Positions 1-11,883 of a stretch of DNA of 64,000 nt are shown here, in pieces. The stretch covers positions 1 to 64,000 of the forward strand of contig OENT01000001.1 in assembly GCA_900239685.1 (NCBI GenBank), read 5' to 3'. The notes beneath the pieces were generated by a model that was not told the origin of the DNA, searched no databases, and saw nothing but the letters and a program-made list of their open reading frames with translations. The DNA comes from Rotaria macrura. Its lineage: Eukaryota; Rotifera; Eurotatoria; Philodinida; Philodinidae. Made by a program: the position numbers and the translations under genes. The number at the start of each line of letters is the position of its first letter. Position 1 is the stretch's first letter.

Positions 1-1647
1 AATGGATTTGAAAATAGAATATCCAATGCATAGTTGACTTTTCTACTAAACTCCGAAGAAAAGTCGATTTTATTGATTAATATAAGCAAATTATGCCACC
101 GAATTCATTTTTGTTCAAGTTTATTGATCTTAGCTTTCCATATTATGGATTTCATTAATTTATGGTCTTCTCTCTTCATTTGGTCATGTTTCCGCAATAA
201 GAATGAAAGTATTTGAGTGAATACAAATAAAAGACCAGTGAAAACTATTCACCATCTAGTCTCAATAGATACTAGGCAATTCACATGGTTTATTCAAGCA
301 GCTTAATTCATCAAACTGATACTAAAACGGGATAAAACAGATTGTCTTTCTTGTATCTTTTATATAAATATTTGTTGCTATGTTGCCTTTTAGTTTAAAA
401 GATATCCTAAACAGATTTTAAAAGAATTTTCTCATGTAAATGTAAAAATTGTTGTTCTAATTTAAATGTCTCCAGATTATCAACTGCCGGTTCGCTATCT
501 AACTTATTAATATTTGTTTCACTCGTTAAGATGGTTATATAAGTATTTATTCTATATCACTTAAGGTTCATCTTGTCAGAAAGCTAATCGACTACTAATA
601 ATCATATTTTTCGTCGCCAACAAAATGGTATTAGCGTCATTACGTTTGACCGATCAATAGACAAGCGTCATTGCAATGTTCAACTCCAAGACTGAGAAAT
701 AAGCTTTTATTTATCTCCCAGAAAGTATCTAAAGTATCGTTGAGATTTACAGAAGTAATTAAAACACTTATAAAAAATAATTCATAAACGTAACGGAGAT
801 TTCTCTAAGTGTATGTTAGTCTTTCCTTTAGGTTATTGTTACGATTCAAAATTTTTCCGAGATCAAATATAGACAAATTGTGAAAATAGTTTCTTTTAAT
901 GATTGAGATATCTTACGTGCTATTGACAAATCCTAGTTTGACAATCTTAAAGCTTTTCCAAACGGTGCTGTTTAAAGATTACTCGTCGAACTTTACGACA
1001 AAGGTTTAGAAAATCATTCCTCGTATATCAAATCGTTCAAGGATGGTGATTTTAGCGCTTGAATACAGCGATGTTCCGTCGGTTTCGACCGGTTACTCAT
1101 GTACTTCTCTGCGAAGCTTCGAAGATGATCTCATCTTTAAAATAGAACATCGCGTCCGTAGTTGACGCCCTGTGATGTCTGGATTTGCCTGAAATCGATC
1201 ATATGTCATTGATTTAAGATATTTGAATAATCGAAACACTTTCGAAGACAATGCTTCTCTTGCATATTATATTATTAACTACTAATATATTGAATACCTC
1301 AGTATTGAAATCCTTGTTAATCTACTTTAAGAGGACAAACTGATCCTATAATGCTAGACGAAACAAAATTACTCTCCTTTTCCAATAACGACTCTGAACG
1401 ATTATATTAATGTTAGCTTTGGTGGAATTCACTCGAAAAATAGTCATTTCAAGCTTGAATTTGATCTTTTACTTACGTAAACGAACAAAAACACTTATGA
1501 AAATTTTAAAACCGAGTTCGAAATACTTTAGAACTATTAAGCACATCGTTCTAAAAAAATTTGCTATTCAGAAAACTCGAAAATGCCGTATGGATCTGGT
1601 AAAGCTTGACTTTTAGTATGTCTAGCAAAATATACTGAGATTTTATA

Positions 1648-1698
1648 TTTACCCCACAAACGCAATGATGTTTGTACAATCACTCCGTGTGGGGTAAA
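1648..1698. repeat. inverted repeat around TTTACCCCACA
   Basis: TTTACCCCACA (1648-1658) is matched by its exact reverse complement TGTGGGGTAAA (1688-1698) with a 29-base loop. Related words occur nearby, GCATTAACCCCAGTG near 1898 and GCATTTACCCCCACTGG near 2138, so the stretch 1648-2160 may be one degenerate element whose termini carry a GCATTTACCCC word. Confidence 0.5.
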
Positions 1699-3079
1699 TG
1701 CATACGAAAATTATTTTTTGGGGCTCCTTTTGTGAGCTCTTAAGAAAAAAATTATTTTAACTCATAACATAAACATTAGTTTACAGCGATAGAGAAGACT
1801 TTAAACTGTCGATTGGTAAAATAATCACAAGAAAATAATGCACCGACCGCTCAAAAATTAGGTATTAAAAAATATGAGAAAAATGGCTGAAATTATGCAT
1901 TAACCCCAGTGACACTAGCGGTTTTTTACGGTAGACCCAAATAGGGTAAATTTATAGCCGACAAGTAGGGATCAAAGAACACCTTGTAGATAGTTCCACT
2001 CAAAAGGTTTTGAAAATATTTTTTCATCAATCGATAAAACACAGTCTCAGCTACCTGTCTTGTGACGAAAATTTTTCGAAAAAATGAAAAATAAAAAGGT
2101 TACGATTTTTTTAATAAAGCACATCAACTTTTTTTCTGCATTTACCCCCACTGGCTCTATATATTCAAAATGATTATTCAATTTCCAATGAACACTGTTA
2201 TTGTTCATTTAACGTGTGCAAATATGAGTAACTTATCATTTTCAATGAGATCAATATGTAATTGAATATTTCGAAATTTAAAAAAAAACCTTTTTCCATT
2301 CAATGTCGATTGATATCCGTTCTTTCATTTTACGATATAAATATAGTATAAGGGAAATAGATAACAAGTTATGAAAAAGGTTTTTTTCCGGTTTATCGTA
2401 AATATTTAAGAGAACTCATTTTTAACAAGACGGTGTTGATTAATACAATTGAGAACATATTTATGTAAATCAAGCTTCGTTTGATTCATTATTTTATTTA
2501 TTTGAATAGAGCAATTGCAATACTAATAGAAACGGAGATCGTCTAAAAATAATAGAGTTCTCGCATTTGTGCTGCAAACAAAGGTTTTTGCTTCTATTTT
2601 CGACAAAAGTAGAAATCAGCGTGCATGTTATGTTCGAGTTGAAATATGTTACTCATCGTGATTGCGTCACAGTGGAACAAGGGGAACAAAGTGATTTCCA
2701 ACTCCAGAAATCAAGACATCAAGAAATCAGTTTGTTTCCCCTTGCTATGGAACTAATGAACTATTTCATAATGAGTTGCACTAATTTCATCATTCTATAC
2801 AAACAAAGAATTAATCAACTATACTCAAAGCGTCTCATATAAAAATTAATGGTCATCCTCTATGTAAAAATGTGACCCTAATATGATAACGAATATTTCA
2901 TATTTAACCGCTGCTTTCTGCACCGATCGTGTGCTTGGATAATGACAAAATTTACTTAAGAACATTTGCTTATACATCGATAACTACGTGTACAGAAAAC
3001 TTTTGACAAGTAGTAAAACAACGAAGTGATATCTAGATTATCTTGGGAAAAAATCTGGGTAAAGGAAATATTCTTCGAA

Positions 3080-3190
3080 CCTGTTGGACCGGGCTAAACC
3101 AAGCGTGAATCGGGCCGAACTGGTCTACACAATACTTGGACCAACTAGGGCCGAATCGGGCTACAAAAATTTGGCTTATTTCGAGCCCTG
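3080..3190. repeat. patch of reiterated GGGC words
   Basis: A GC-richer island inside AT-rich DNA in which variants of TCGGGCCGAAC and CCGGGCTAAACC recur, ending in TTCGAGCCCTGCC. It has the look of the reiterated-word miniature elements found later in the window, but no clean terminal inverted repeat or target duplication was found, so it stays an unclassified repeat. Confidence 0.3.
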
Positions 3191-4534
3191 CCATTTAGGA
3201 TAAAATTATTTGTTTCATTTACTCATTCAAACAAATCTATCAGCTTGTGTTGCAGACATAAAATAACTTATCTTTAGCTATTGACTAGATGTAATGAAAA
3301 CGAATTCTTCCAAAAGGAAGATTCATCAGTAAAGAAAAATAAATGAATTGATTTGTGACTAGCCATGATTCAGTTAGTGGTTTTATATCCTCAAGCACGA
3401 TGTGTCTATTGGGCAAATATCCGTGTTAAATTTTGGTGTAAACCTTTTAGAGTTCAGCGGTTCGGAAAAAATTGGAACCAACAAGCGAATCGGAAACGTA
3501 CATTCTGAGATTAATGAAAAAAAGTAAAATCTGTTTTGAGAAATCTTGATTCTTTAAGTTTTTAGATCAAAGATTCTGCGACATATGTGGGACGTTGTTT
3601 TATTTATGTAATAAAGTGTGAGCCGCCTATAATGCCAACAATTCAGGAGTTAAGATTTTGCAAAATTACTGTCAAAATTTCCGCATATATCTTGTGATTT
3701 AGCGGTTCTGGTTGCACATGGTTCTTTGGGAACCTAATCGAAATCATTTTCTTTTTCATTTTCACTAAATCGAAACGAAGCCCCATTCCGGATTCCAGAT
3801 AATTTTGGCAACTGCAGAACTCTATTTTCGGAATACGTAGCCTTTTCCTAATTTCGATTTTGATCAATTTCAAGTTATAAACTAAAATTAAATAACAAAA
3901 ATGAAGCTGCGAAAGTTGATAAATATAATCACAATCCTTTTCTGCTCCTTATTCTCTGGTATTTTCTTTTTTTTTTCTATATTTCCTTTCTCAACGGTTA
4001 TCCTTAATAGTGTCCATGTGATTTTACTATTAATCACGTTCTTTCCACTTTTTATTGTCACTTGACTTTTCTCTGTCCATACGTTTAAATATGACTATAG
4101 CACTATATGCATGCTTTTCTTATTTTACTGCCACAAGGACGAAGTTCGTCAATGACAAGAAAGCGTGATGATACACCGCACATTGCGTTTCTTAAAACAA
4201 AGCAATATTATTCATCAAAGAGACTTTGTCAGCATTCATTTGCGCATATAGGACAACAAGAAAGAAAGACACACAATACCATTTTTTCATTTGTTCATTC
4301 ATCGTGAATTGTGATTATCGAAAAATGCATAATTGATTTCATTGGTGATGAATGACGGTACACCATCAAATAGGCAAAATGAGCGTATAAATAAATATTC
4401 ATATTTATAAACGAAAAGAATTTATCTGTGGCACATAAATATGGAACGATGACTCGACAATTCGTCGCATGGATCTTTCGCTGCAAGACAAGGCGTTGCA
4501 ATAATATAATCCAATGATAGTTTATAGATATATA

Positions 4535-5510
4535 CAGTGACGCACCCAAAGGGGGGATTGGGGGATCGATCCCCCCGTCGCGTCGTGAATCCGTTCAGAA
4601 GCGCAACTATTAAAAATTTTACTCTCCGCCACAATCCATTATTGTGGCAGAAAGTAAAATTGATGAAATAAAGTAAAATTGAATACGGATAAAGATCCAA
4701 TAATATATTCAATTTGAACAGAAAAGAGATGAGATGGAGAACTAGACAAGAGAGTCACTAGCAAAAGTTACGAGAGAAGAAAGTAGTTTAAGTAGATACG
4801 CTCGAATGGCGAGCGGAAGATATTGAAAGAATGAATACAGGTATATCTGAATGAAGAGAAAGATATAAAGTAGAGTGAGTAGATGAAGAAAAAGGAGAGA
4901 ATAATTATGTTATTCTGAATTAACAATTTTAGGCGCAAAGCAATAAGAGAGAAAAACGGAGCGAAACTAGAAAGAGAAACAAACAGATCCACGCACAACA
5001 GGCATAAAGATAGCATCAGAGACGATTAGGTCGTCACACCCCCCTCCCCCTAAAAAAATCATTGATATTATATTTTTACCTGTTATCAACATCAGAGACC
5101 GAAACGAATAGAAAAGTCTCAATTCGATCCGGTTCGATTCGACCTATTTTTTCAAAATCTCAATTCGATTCGATTCGAATTGAGTCGAATCGAATCGAAC
5201 CGAATCATCCGAAAATTCGATTCGTTTTCGGTCTCTGATCAACATCCATACAGACATTGATGAAAAACTGAATATCGATAGTATCATTGATGAATTTGCT
5301 AAATCAAAACGTAAAATAAGTTTTACAAATTAACCTATTTGATTGTCTTCCATAACAAATATTTATTTATTTTTGTAAATATTTGTTGACAAATAAAAAC
5401 TAAGAACCAGAATAAATTCGGAACTATTCACCACAGACAACGAATGTCATTAAATAAGATCCAAAAACTTTGCCCCCCCCCCCCAAACAAAAAACCTGGT
5501 TGCGTGCCTG
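4535..5510. mobile_element. decayed hAT-like non-autonomous element (candidate)
   Basis: The left end reads CAGTGACGCACCCAAAG, followed by a G-rich tract. The right end, read on the minus strand, is CAGGCACGCAACCAGGT followed by T-rich and then G-rich tracts. The two ends align over about 17 bases with few mismatches and begin with CAG, the usual start of hAT-superfamily inverted repeats. No matching 8-bp duplication was found at the outer borders, so the boundaries are tentative. There is no transposase frame inside. A second, clean element (5093-5237) is inserted in it. Confidence 0.4.
5093..5237. mobile_element. hAT-type MITE with 8-bp target duplication
   Basis: The 145-bp element begins CAGAGACCGAAACGAAT and ends in the near-exact inverted copy, ATTCGTTTTCGGTCTCTG. 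It is flanked on both sides by the identical 8-bp sequence ATCAACAT (5085-5092 and 5238-5245). CAG-type termini plus an 8-bp duplication are the standard hAT signature. The body contains no coding sequence and consists almost entirely of reiterated TTCGATTCGAA-like words, so it can fold on itself. The perfect duplication suggests a fairly recent insertion. No hAT transposase is visible in the window, so it must have been moved by an enzyme encoded elsewhere. Confidence 0.85.
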
Positions 5511-5642
5511 AAGATCAGATTCATTAAATTTAACAAATTATGCTACTAATAATTTAATAACAAAGCGAACCGATGTATCGGTATAACATTCTAATTAGAA
5601 AAAACATAATTTCTTTATTTGTCGAATAAAATTAATAACTAA

Positions 5643-6162
5643 TCACCTATAATCAAGAATACTTGCTGCAATATCGTTTCGTTTTGGATTACGCATTGTT
5701 TCAAGAACATTTTCTTTATAATGATTTCAACGAGTACCAATTGGTAAATCAGTTATTTGAATAGACGTTTCATTAGATACAGCAAAAACAACATAGGTAA
5801 CACCATGTGAATGATCTAATTTGTTATGCGTGGTAAACATGATTAAAAAAAATATTAAAGAAACCTTTCGGGATGTTTTGTATTAGTTGAAACAAGTGAA
5901 GGGGATTCATTTTTGCTTTCTGTAATTGAAGCATATTATGTAACGAATGCCAATAGTGGTACTGCTATTGCTGGCTTGAATTCTCTAATAACGAAAACAC
6001 GACTTTCACTATCAGCCACAGGTACGATTTTAAATTAATCCAGAAAAACTTCAATGCATCGTTACTCTCGTCATTTTCTGCTTCAAAGGAACCATAAGCA
6101 ATAATAATCCAGAACAACCGCTGCCGACAATCAGTGGTCAACAATATATCTCGACTGATCAT
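5643..6162 (-). pseudogene. broken coding remnant, family not identified
   Basis: On the minus strand three protein-like segments follow one another but are not in one open frame. The first (about 6162-6030) contains the residues AENDESNDALKFFW. The second (about 6025-5925) reads VPVADSESRVFVIREFKPAI and onward, then meets TAA. The third (5845-5643) reads DHSHGVTYVVFAVSNETSIQ and onward, and is interrupted by an in-frame TGA before NHYKENVLETMRNPKRND and a final stop after LDYR. Acidic, aromatic and basic residues are distributed as in a folded protein, and the segments look like pieces of one ancestral gene. The frame change and at least two internal stops argue for decay. I do not recognise the family. 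The gene ends 309 bp upstream of the kinesin start, on the opposite strand. Confidence 0.5.
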
Positions 6163-6471
6163 GCAAACATTCCACTATCTATTCAATCAACGACTGCTAC
6201 ACATATTGACATGTAAATACCGAATGCTTTTTTCTCTTTTGTTTNATCTCATTATGAACATTGCTCGATCATTTTTGTTCGTTTTTTTACACTAAGGTTA
6301 CACTACACATTTTGTAAAATATATTTACGTTCTTTTTGTGTATTTCTTCTATTTCTATTTACAATAACAAAATTCAAAATCTTTAGCGCTAATCATGTTT
6401 CGTTTTTATTCTTGCTTGAGATTCTGATATTTAACAAAAGTCAAGAGTTTTTTCGAAGTTTTCGTTGAAAT
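6163..6471. other. spacer with one ambiguous base
   Basis: Non-coding AT-rich spacer between the minus-strand remnant and the kinesin start codon; the kinesin promoter probably lies here. An N occurs at 6245. No TATA-like element is convincing. Confidence 0.5.
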
Positions 6472-9400
6472 ATGATTTCAAACAATAGATTGGAAAGTGT
6501 TAAAGTTATTATACGTTGTCGTCCATTCAATCAGAAAGAACTCATAAATCATTCAATAAAATGTATTGATATGCAACAACTAGATAATAAAAGCCATTCT
6601 TGTATTATCAAATTAATTAGTCCGAACAGATACCGTAGAAGAGTGTCGCGTTTATTTCGTTTCGATTCATTCTATGATGAAAATCATCGAACAGAACATA
6701 TATTTCAAGATTTTGTTCAATCATTAGTAAGTGACGTTACATTGAATGGCTATTCGGGTACTGTTTTTGCTTACGGACAGACCGGATCTGGTACTTCACT
6801 ATGATTCTTGTACAAGTGACATTTTGCTTTCTACTTCATAGGTAAATCATGGACAATGACTGGTTGTCCATGTCACTCAGAAAGTGGATTGATTTCTAAT
6901 GCTATTGAACATGTATTTTATCTTATTCGTCATCACGAATCAAATAATGAACAAGAACAGGAATTCACCATCAGATGTTCTTATCTCGAAAGTAAAAAAT
7001 ATGTTCAGCTGTCCCCTATCCGCATGCTTTAAAGCATAGTCCTTTCCTTACATGGGATTGCTCATCGATAAAAATTTTCTTGCTTAATAACTGTTGTATT
7101 GGAATTCAAATTTTATAATATCCGAGTAAAAAGAGGACAAGTTGGTGCAAAGGACATGAGTAAATACTATGTACTGCATTTTTGTGTTTCACAACGAAAA
7201 TTTTCCCATGAACAGAAAACGCAGGCAAGTTTTTTTCTCACCAATGAAACTTGAAAATTTCTCCAGATCTACTTTAATTTGTTTACGATCAGTATATTTC
7301 ACCCTGTCAGAAACAGTATGGTTTTGTTGATTTTTCGTATTATATACCATAGCATTGTCTCTTAGCGTAGATATAGTTTAGAAATTTTTAATGCATCGGA
7401 TTGCCGAGTTAAGGAAGAAATGATGAACAGATACTTATTCCAAATCTATTAAAATACACTTAAAAGGTTATAGTGCTCTCGAACATTAAAGCATTATGAG
7501 ATGAATTTGAAGATTATGACTACTACTTGGTAGTGCGTCAATGCAATTCCAGTAATCTATTGACGATGGTATTCGAAAGATCTGAATGTAGAATAGTATG
7601 TATTGGACCGTTTAATAAACTCATTTCTGCTGAATATTTCGAAGTTAAATGACAGCTGTTTTTAAAAAAAAGCGTCAGGGAATGAGAGGCCTGGTTACTT
7701 TTCTATGGCTATTCTATAATAAATATAGAATTCGATCGAAAATCATTTCTAGTCTACAATGAGGAAATACATGATCTGCTGTTACCCCGTACTTCATTGA
7801 AATCGACTCCACGTCTTGAACTACGTGAACACCCACATTCGTCCTTTGTACACATAACAAATTTAACTTGGAAAACAGTTCATAATATCAATGACTGTTT
7901 TAAATTTAAACGATTGGGTGATTTAGCACGGACAATGGGTTCAACACAAATGAATCGAGATTCATCGAGATCTCATACAATGTTTTCTCTCTCAATTCAA
8001 TCTCAACATAATCTTCACACGAAGATTTTTCGCCAAGGAAAATTAAATTTTGTTGATCTTGGTAACATTTCTTTATTTGTATTTTTGTTTTCTTGGAAGT
8101 AATTTTATTCACAATAATGAATTTGTAGCTGGTAGTGAACGTCAAATAAAAACTGGTGCCAGTGGTCAACAATTACTTGAATCAGCTAAAATAAATCTAT
8201 CTCTATCAGCACTGAATAAAGTAATATCATCGTTAGTTCAAACGAATACAACACATATACCATATCGCGATTCGAAGCTAACGCGTCTTTTACAAGACAG
8301 TATCGGTGGAAGTACAAAAACGATTATGATTGCATGCATATCACCATCCGAAGATAATTACGATGAGACATTATGTACACTTCGGTAAATAAAAATAATA
8401 CTGTTCTAATCTATTTGCTATGTGGATTCGAACTGAGAATAAACAAAAAATATATAATTGCCAGATATGAAGAAGAATAAACAATTCTGAATTCGACTAC
8501 AAGTAGAATTTTTACTTTAAATCGACTTGTTCTATTATGACATGCCCATGGAATCAGATCAGTCAAGATACTGTATTAACACTATAATAAAGTCAAAGAT
8601 TTCAGATGAATCATTGATGAATCAACCATCGCGAAATAGTCTAGTCGCTTTTGCCATGTATGCCGATAGTTTCCGTGCATTCGGAAGAAGTAGTACGGTC
8701 ACAACAACAGGGAAAGAAAAGAAAGACACAGCAGTTTCATATCAAATTCAAATAAATGTATTTATAAAATTTATTTCACTAGTCAAGAAATAGTTTTAAA
8801 GAATCCAGAGACATCTCATTTCGTAAAGGACAGACAGTTTCCTCTCCCTGTGTAAGTGACATGAGAAAATTATTTTTGTTTCATTAGTGCATGCTGAAAA
8901 GACTTGAGGTTTGGTTTTCTTGAAAGCAGGCAGTAACTATTCTGTTATTGATTAGGTCTGCTTTACACAAGTCTGTTGTGAATTATTTGTATGGCATCAA
9001 TATCAATTACAGATATTGTCGCTTTTGATTTTGAAAACCCAAACTCTCAGAATTATGTTTTATTCGGGTTCATTACTTTTTTTGTCTCATCACTGTTGAA
9101 AAATTGGGTGCAATATATAACACCATTTGTTAATAACTACTACATAAAGTTGGGTAAAACGAATAAATCCAAAAATTTTTATTACAAAATCTTGTTTTTA
9201 CAGCTTGAATCCTTTTTGAATAAGATCACTCGAAAGATCAAGAGCAAGAGTTGGCAAGGTAGTAATATCGGTATTCATTCATTCAAATGTCGCAGAATCT
9301 GTAAATCTTAGAAATCAACCAAGTTCGATCGACACTGTTAACATAATTGAGTCCATTCCGTCGAATGAATATCGATTGTTTCTCGTTTGATTACTCCATC

Positions 9401-10846
9401 AGATAAATACCAGAAAAATTTAATTCGTACTATTGAAACATTGACGACAGAAACGAGTTTATTGTCTATTTCATACGTAGTTATGCATCTCGTACTAAAA
9501 ATGTTCGCAATACACCAATCATTAATGAAAATTCCTCATACGTACTTCTTCAACAGTATGCTGAAGAAATACAACGATTGCGAGCAATCATTAATTCTTC
9601 AAATATGCGCTTACATTCTTTATCGCATTCTGGCTTACTCAATGAAGTTAAATTAGATGATCAACCGTCAATAAAAAGTTTTCATGATCGTCAAATATCA
9701 TTCGAAAATTCACCTATGATGAAGCAAGTCATTTCAATTCAATCTTTCTCTACGGTTTTGTTTATCTCGTATAGATCGCAACATGCCGTAAGTTGTCAAA
9801 CAATACCAATCGTCACTGATACTGCTATTTCTTCAACACAAACAGCCTATGATAACTGCAATGAGAATTGTAGAGATCCAGTAATCGTTTTTGATGAAAA
9901 TCAACATCGTTATCAATTTCTCGCTTGGCATAGTTGTCGCATCCCTTCGACATTCAATCGAACATTAACAATACTGGTAAAAGAAAAAGCAATCGGAAAA
10001 AGTTGGTTAGGGACATTAACAACAAAATTAGAAAGTAAATCATTACTTTGGATAAATCATCTATATGATCGACAACATGAATTACGCTTATCTGAAGAAA
10101 CAGATGCCATCATAACTGATTTTAAAATTCAAGAAACAATTGATTCTACAGTAAGTTTTAAAACAATGACACAAGAATGTATAAATATGTGAACGATACT
10201 GAAGTCATCAGTCAGCTAGCCGTACGGAAATAAGGTTTTAATATAATAAAATCTAGTATATTTTGATAAAAATTTTGCTTTTTATTTTATTTAGATAAAA
10301 ATTACGCTATCATTTTCATTTCAGATTCGTTTTTTTTCTATTACTTGTAGAACATATTGACTAAAAGATTATTTTTAATCTTTTTTCTAGTCTTTATTGC
10401 CAACTCATTCGTTGATTCTCTATACGTCATCAAATTATGTTCTAGTTAATAGTGTATTCTTATCTTCGCTTGATGAAAATTATACTGTTAATAATCATTT
10501 TGTAACATTAAAAGATAGTAATGGTACTATTTCTTATCTTTCGGATATGTTGTATTCATTATCATCAAATGAATTACTAGTATTTATGATCGATCAATAT
10601 TATCATTATGATTTACACCATATCATACTAGATCGAGAATTCTCACTTGAAAACACAGAACAAATAGAAGTAGAACATTGCTGTTGTGTTAATACTGAAA
10701 ATAAACCTGTGAAAAATAAAATAATATCCTGTTCACATTTTTTATCATTTATCAACATGTCATGTGAAACCGAACACGAAAATACGATACAAAAAACAAA
10801 TATGCATTTTATCAATTTCGATGATCATATCATATACTTCGAGTAA
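6472..10846 (+). CDS. kinesin motor protein, kinesin-2 (KIF17/OSM-3)-like
   Basis: ATP-driven microtubule motor. Exons: 6472-6790, 6842-6991, 7753-8061, 8129-8384, 9481-10150, 10391-10846. All junctions are GT..AG with matching phase, giving 719 residues. The motor domain covers about residues 8-355: P-loop GQTGSGKS (102-109, restored only by splicing intron 1), [14 protein letters not shown] across intron 2, switch I NRDSSRSH (224-231), switch II DLAGSE (258-263, across intron 3), then [16 protein letters not shown]. The neck begins YASRTKN at 346 and continues with INEN and an [10 protein letters not shown] helix, as in kinesin-2 proteins; in that family such motors carry cargo in cilia. 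The roughly 340-residue tail shows no long heptad pattern and is shorter than in KIF17. Introns range from 51 to 1096 bp. A 47-bp GT..AG segment at 9728-9774 could mimic an intron, but removing it brings an early stop, so it is kept. The exon 5/6 junction is the least certain. Confidence 0.9.
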
Positions 10847-11002
10847 CAAAAATATCATACGAAACTTATGTTTCGTTTTCAATTATTTGAGGATTAATCT
10901 GTATACACCTGTTGTTTCTCATATTATATTTGGTCGTAGATAAAGAGCTGTTCCATTCCAAATGAAAACTTCTTTTCACTATACTTCTATTTGTCCCGTA
11001 CC

Positions 11003-11809
11003 ATGAAATTTTCTATTTTTGTTGTTCTCGTTGGTTTTTGTGCAGGTAAAATGCAATCATTGCTTTTTTTGTGTTTAAACGGTTAAACATTTTTTAAAGT
11101 ACATCTTTGTTCTGCTAAACCATTATCACAACTTGGCTCAAATTGTTTAAATCTTGTAAACTGTTTTGTTAACCCTTGTCAAGTATAGACAATGTTTGTT
11201 TTTCTTGTAAAATATTTTCTTAAAAACAAAATCTTTAATAGTTCTCACAATGTGCTGCACATTCGAATGCTCTATGCGTGTATGTAACTATTAAAAGGAA
11301 GCGATGAAATACAATTTTTTTTTGTTTACTAGTTCAAATTATTGTGGTGGTTGTTTTGCATTTTGGTATGTGGATGGCAAACAAGTTGACTGTATGAATC
11401 GATTGTTTCTTGATATTCAAGTTAGACTTATTCTTCTATCTATATCTAATTATATATTCAGGCACAGTAAAAGAATCAGAGAGTGCACTTCAAGTGGCTG
11501 AATCATCATCCGACTTTCAAGAACAAGAATTATCGGATGATATTGTAACAAGTATATTCACAAATTTTTTAATACTATTCCTTTAGTCCGTGAATTATTA
11601 AGGTAAATGTGTTACGGTGAACTGCTTTGTTGATCCATGCTTTGTAACTAAATGCAATGCTCATCCAGATGCTGAGTGTCGGTACGTTATTAAAAATGTT
11701 CTTTATTTTTCCTAAAAAATATCCGAATATTGTTTTTCGTAGAGCCAATTATTGTGGCGGTTGTCATGCTTGGTTTTACGTCGATAACAAACGTGTTCAA
11801 TGCGGATAA
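11003..11809 (+). CDS. small secreted protein with two tandem CGGC-type Cys-rich domains
   Basis: Exons: 11003-11045, 11100-11182, 11242-11279, 11333-11391, 11462-11551, 11603-11681, 11743-11809. All junctions agree in phase, giving 152 residues. Residues 1 to about 15 (MKFSIFVVLVGFCA) are a signal peptide. Two homologous domains follow. Each has an NCFV(N/D)PC motif, a second Cys group (SQCAAHSNALC or TKCNAHPDAEC), then NYCGGCFAFWYVDGKQVDC or its counterpart NYCGGCHAWFYVDNKRVQC. Each domain is split by an intron at the same place, before (S/A)NYCGGC, so the gene arose by internal duplication. An acidic Ser-rich linker separates them. The pattern predicts a disulfide-bonded extracellular protein, possibly a matrix component or inhibitor; I cannot name the family, and the function is unknown. 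It lies 157 bp after the kinesin stop. A polyadenylation signal AATAAA lies at about 11874. Confidence 0.85.
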
Positions 11810-11883
11810 AACACTTCGCGTATTTACAAAACGAATGACAATAATAAAGAAAAAAGGCAAAGATAAGACATAAAATAAAAATT

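Larger units (their letters stand above)
1..4534. other. gene-free AT-rich stretch
   Basis: No exon could be supported on either strand. Short open frames exist (for example at 2567-2842) but lack conserved motifs or flanking splice sites with matching phase. Two small repeat signals stand out: an inverted repeat at 1648-1698 and a patch with reiterated GGGCC/GGGCT words at about 3080-3190, both described separately. Confidence 0.6.

Noticed and set aside
8991..9311. 106-codon frame in the large kinesin intron
   Set aside because: Between the motor exon ending LCTLR and the neck exon starting YASR no extra residues are expected, since these motifs are contiguous in kinesins. Composition is typical of AT-rich non-coding DNA.
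9728..9774. 47-bp GT..AG segment in kinesin exon 5
   Set aside because: It looks like a short intron, but removing it brings a stop within about 15 codons, while retention keeps a long frame into exon 6.
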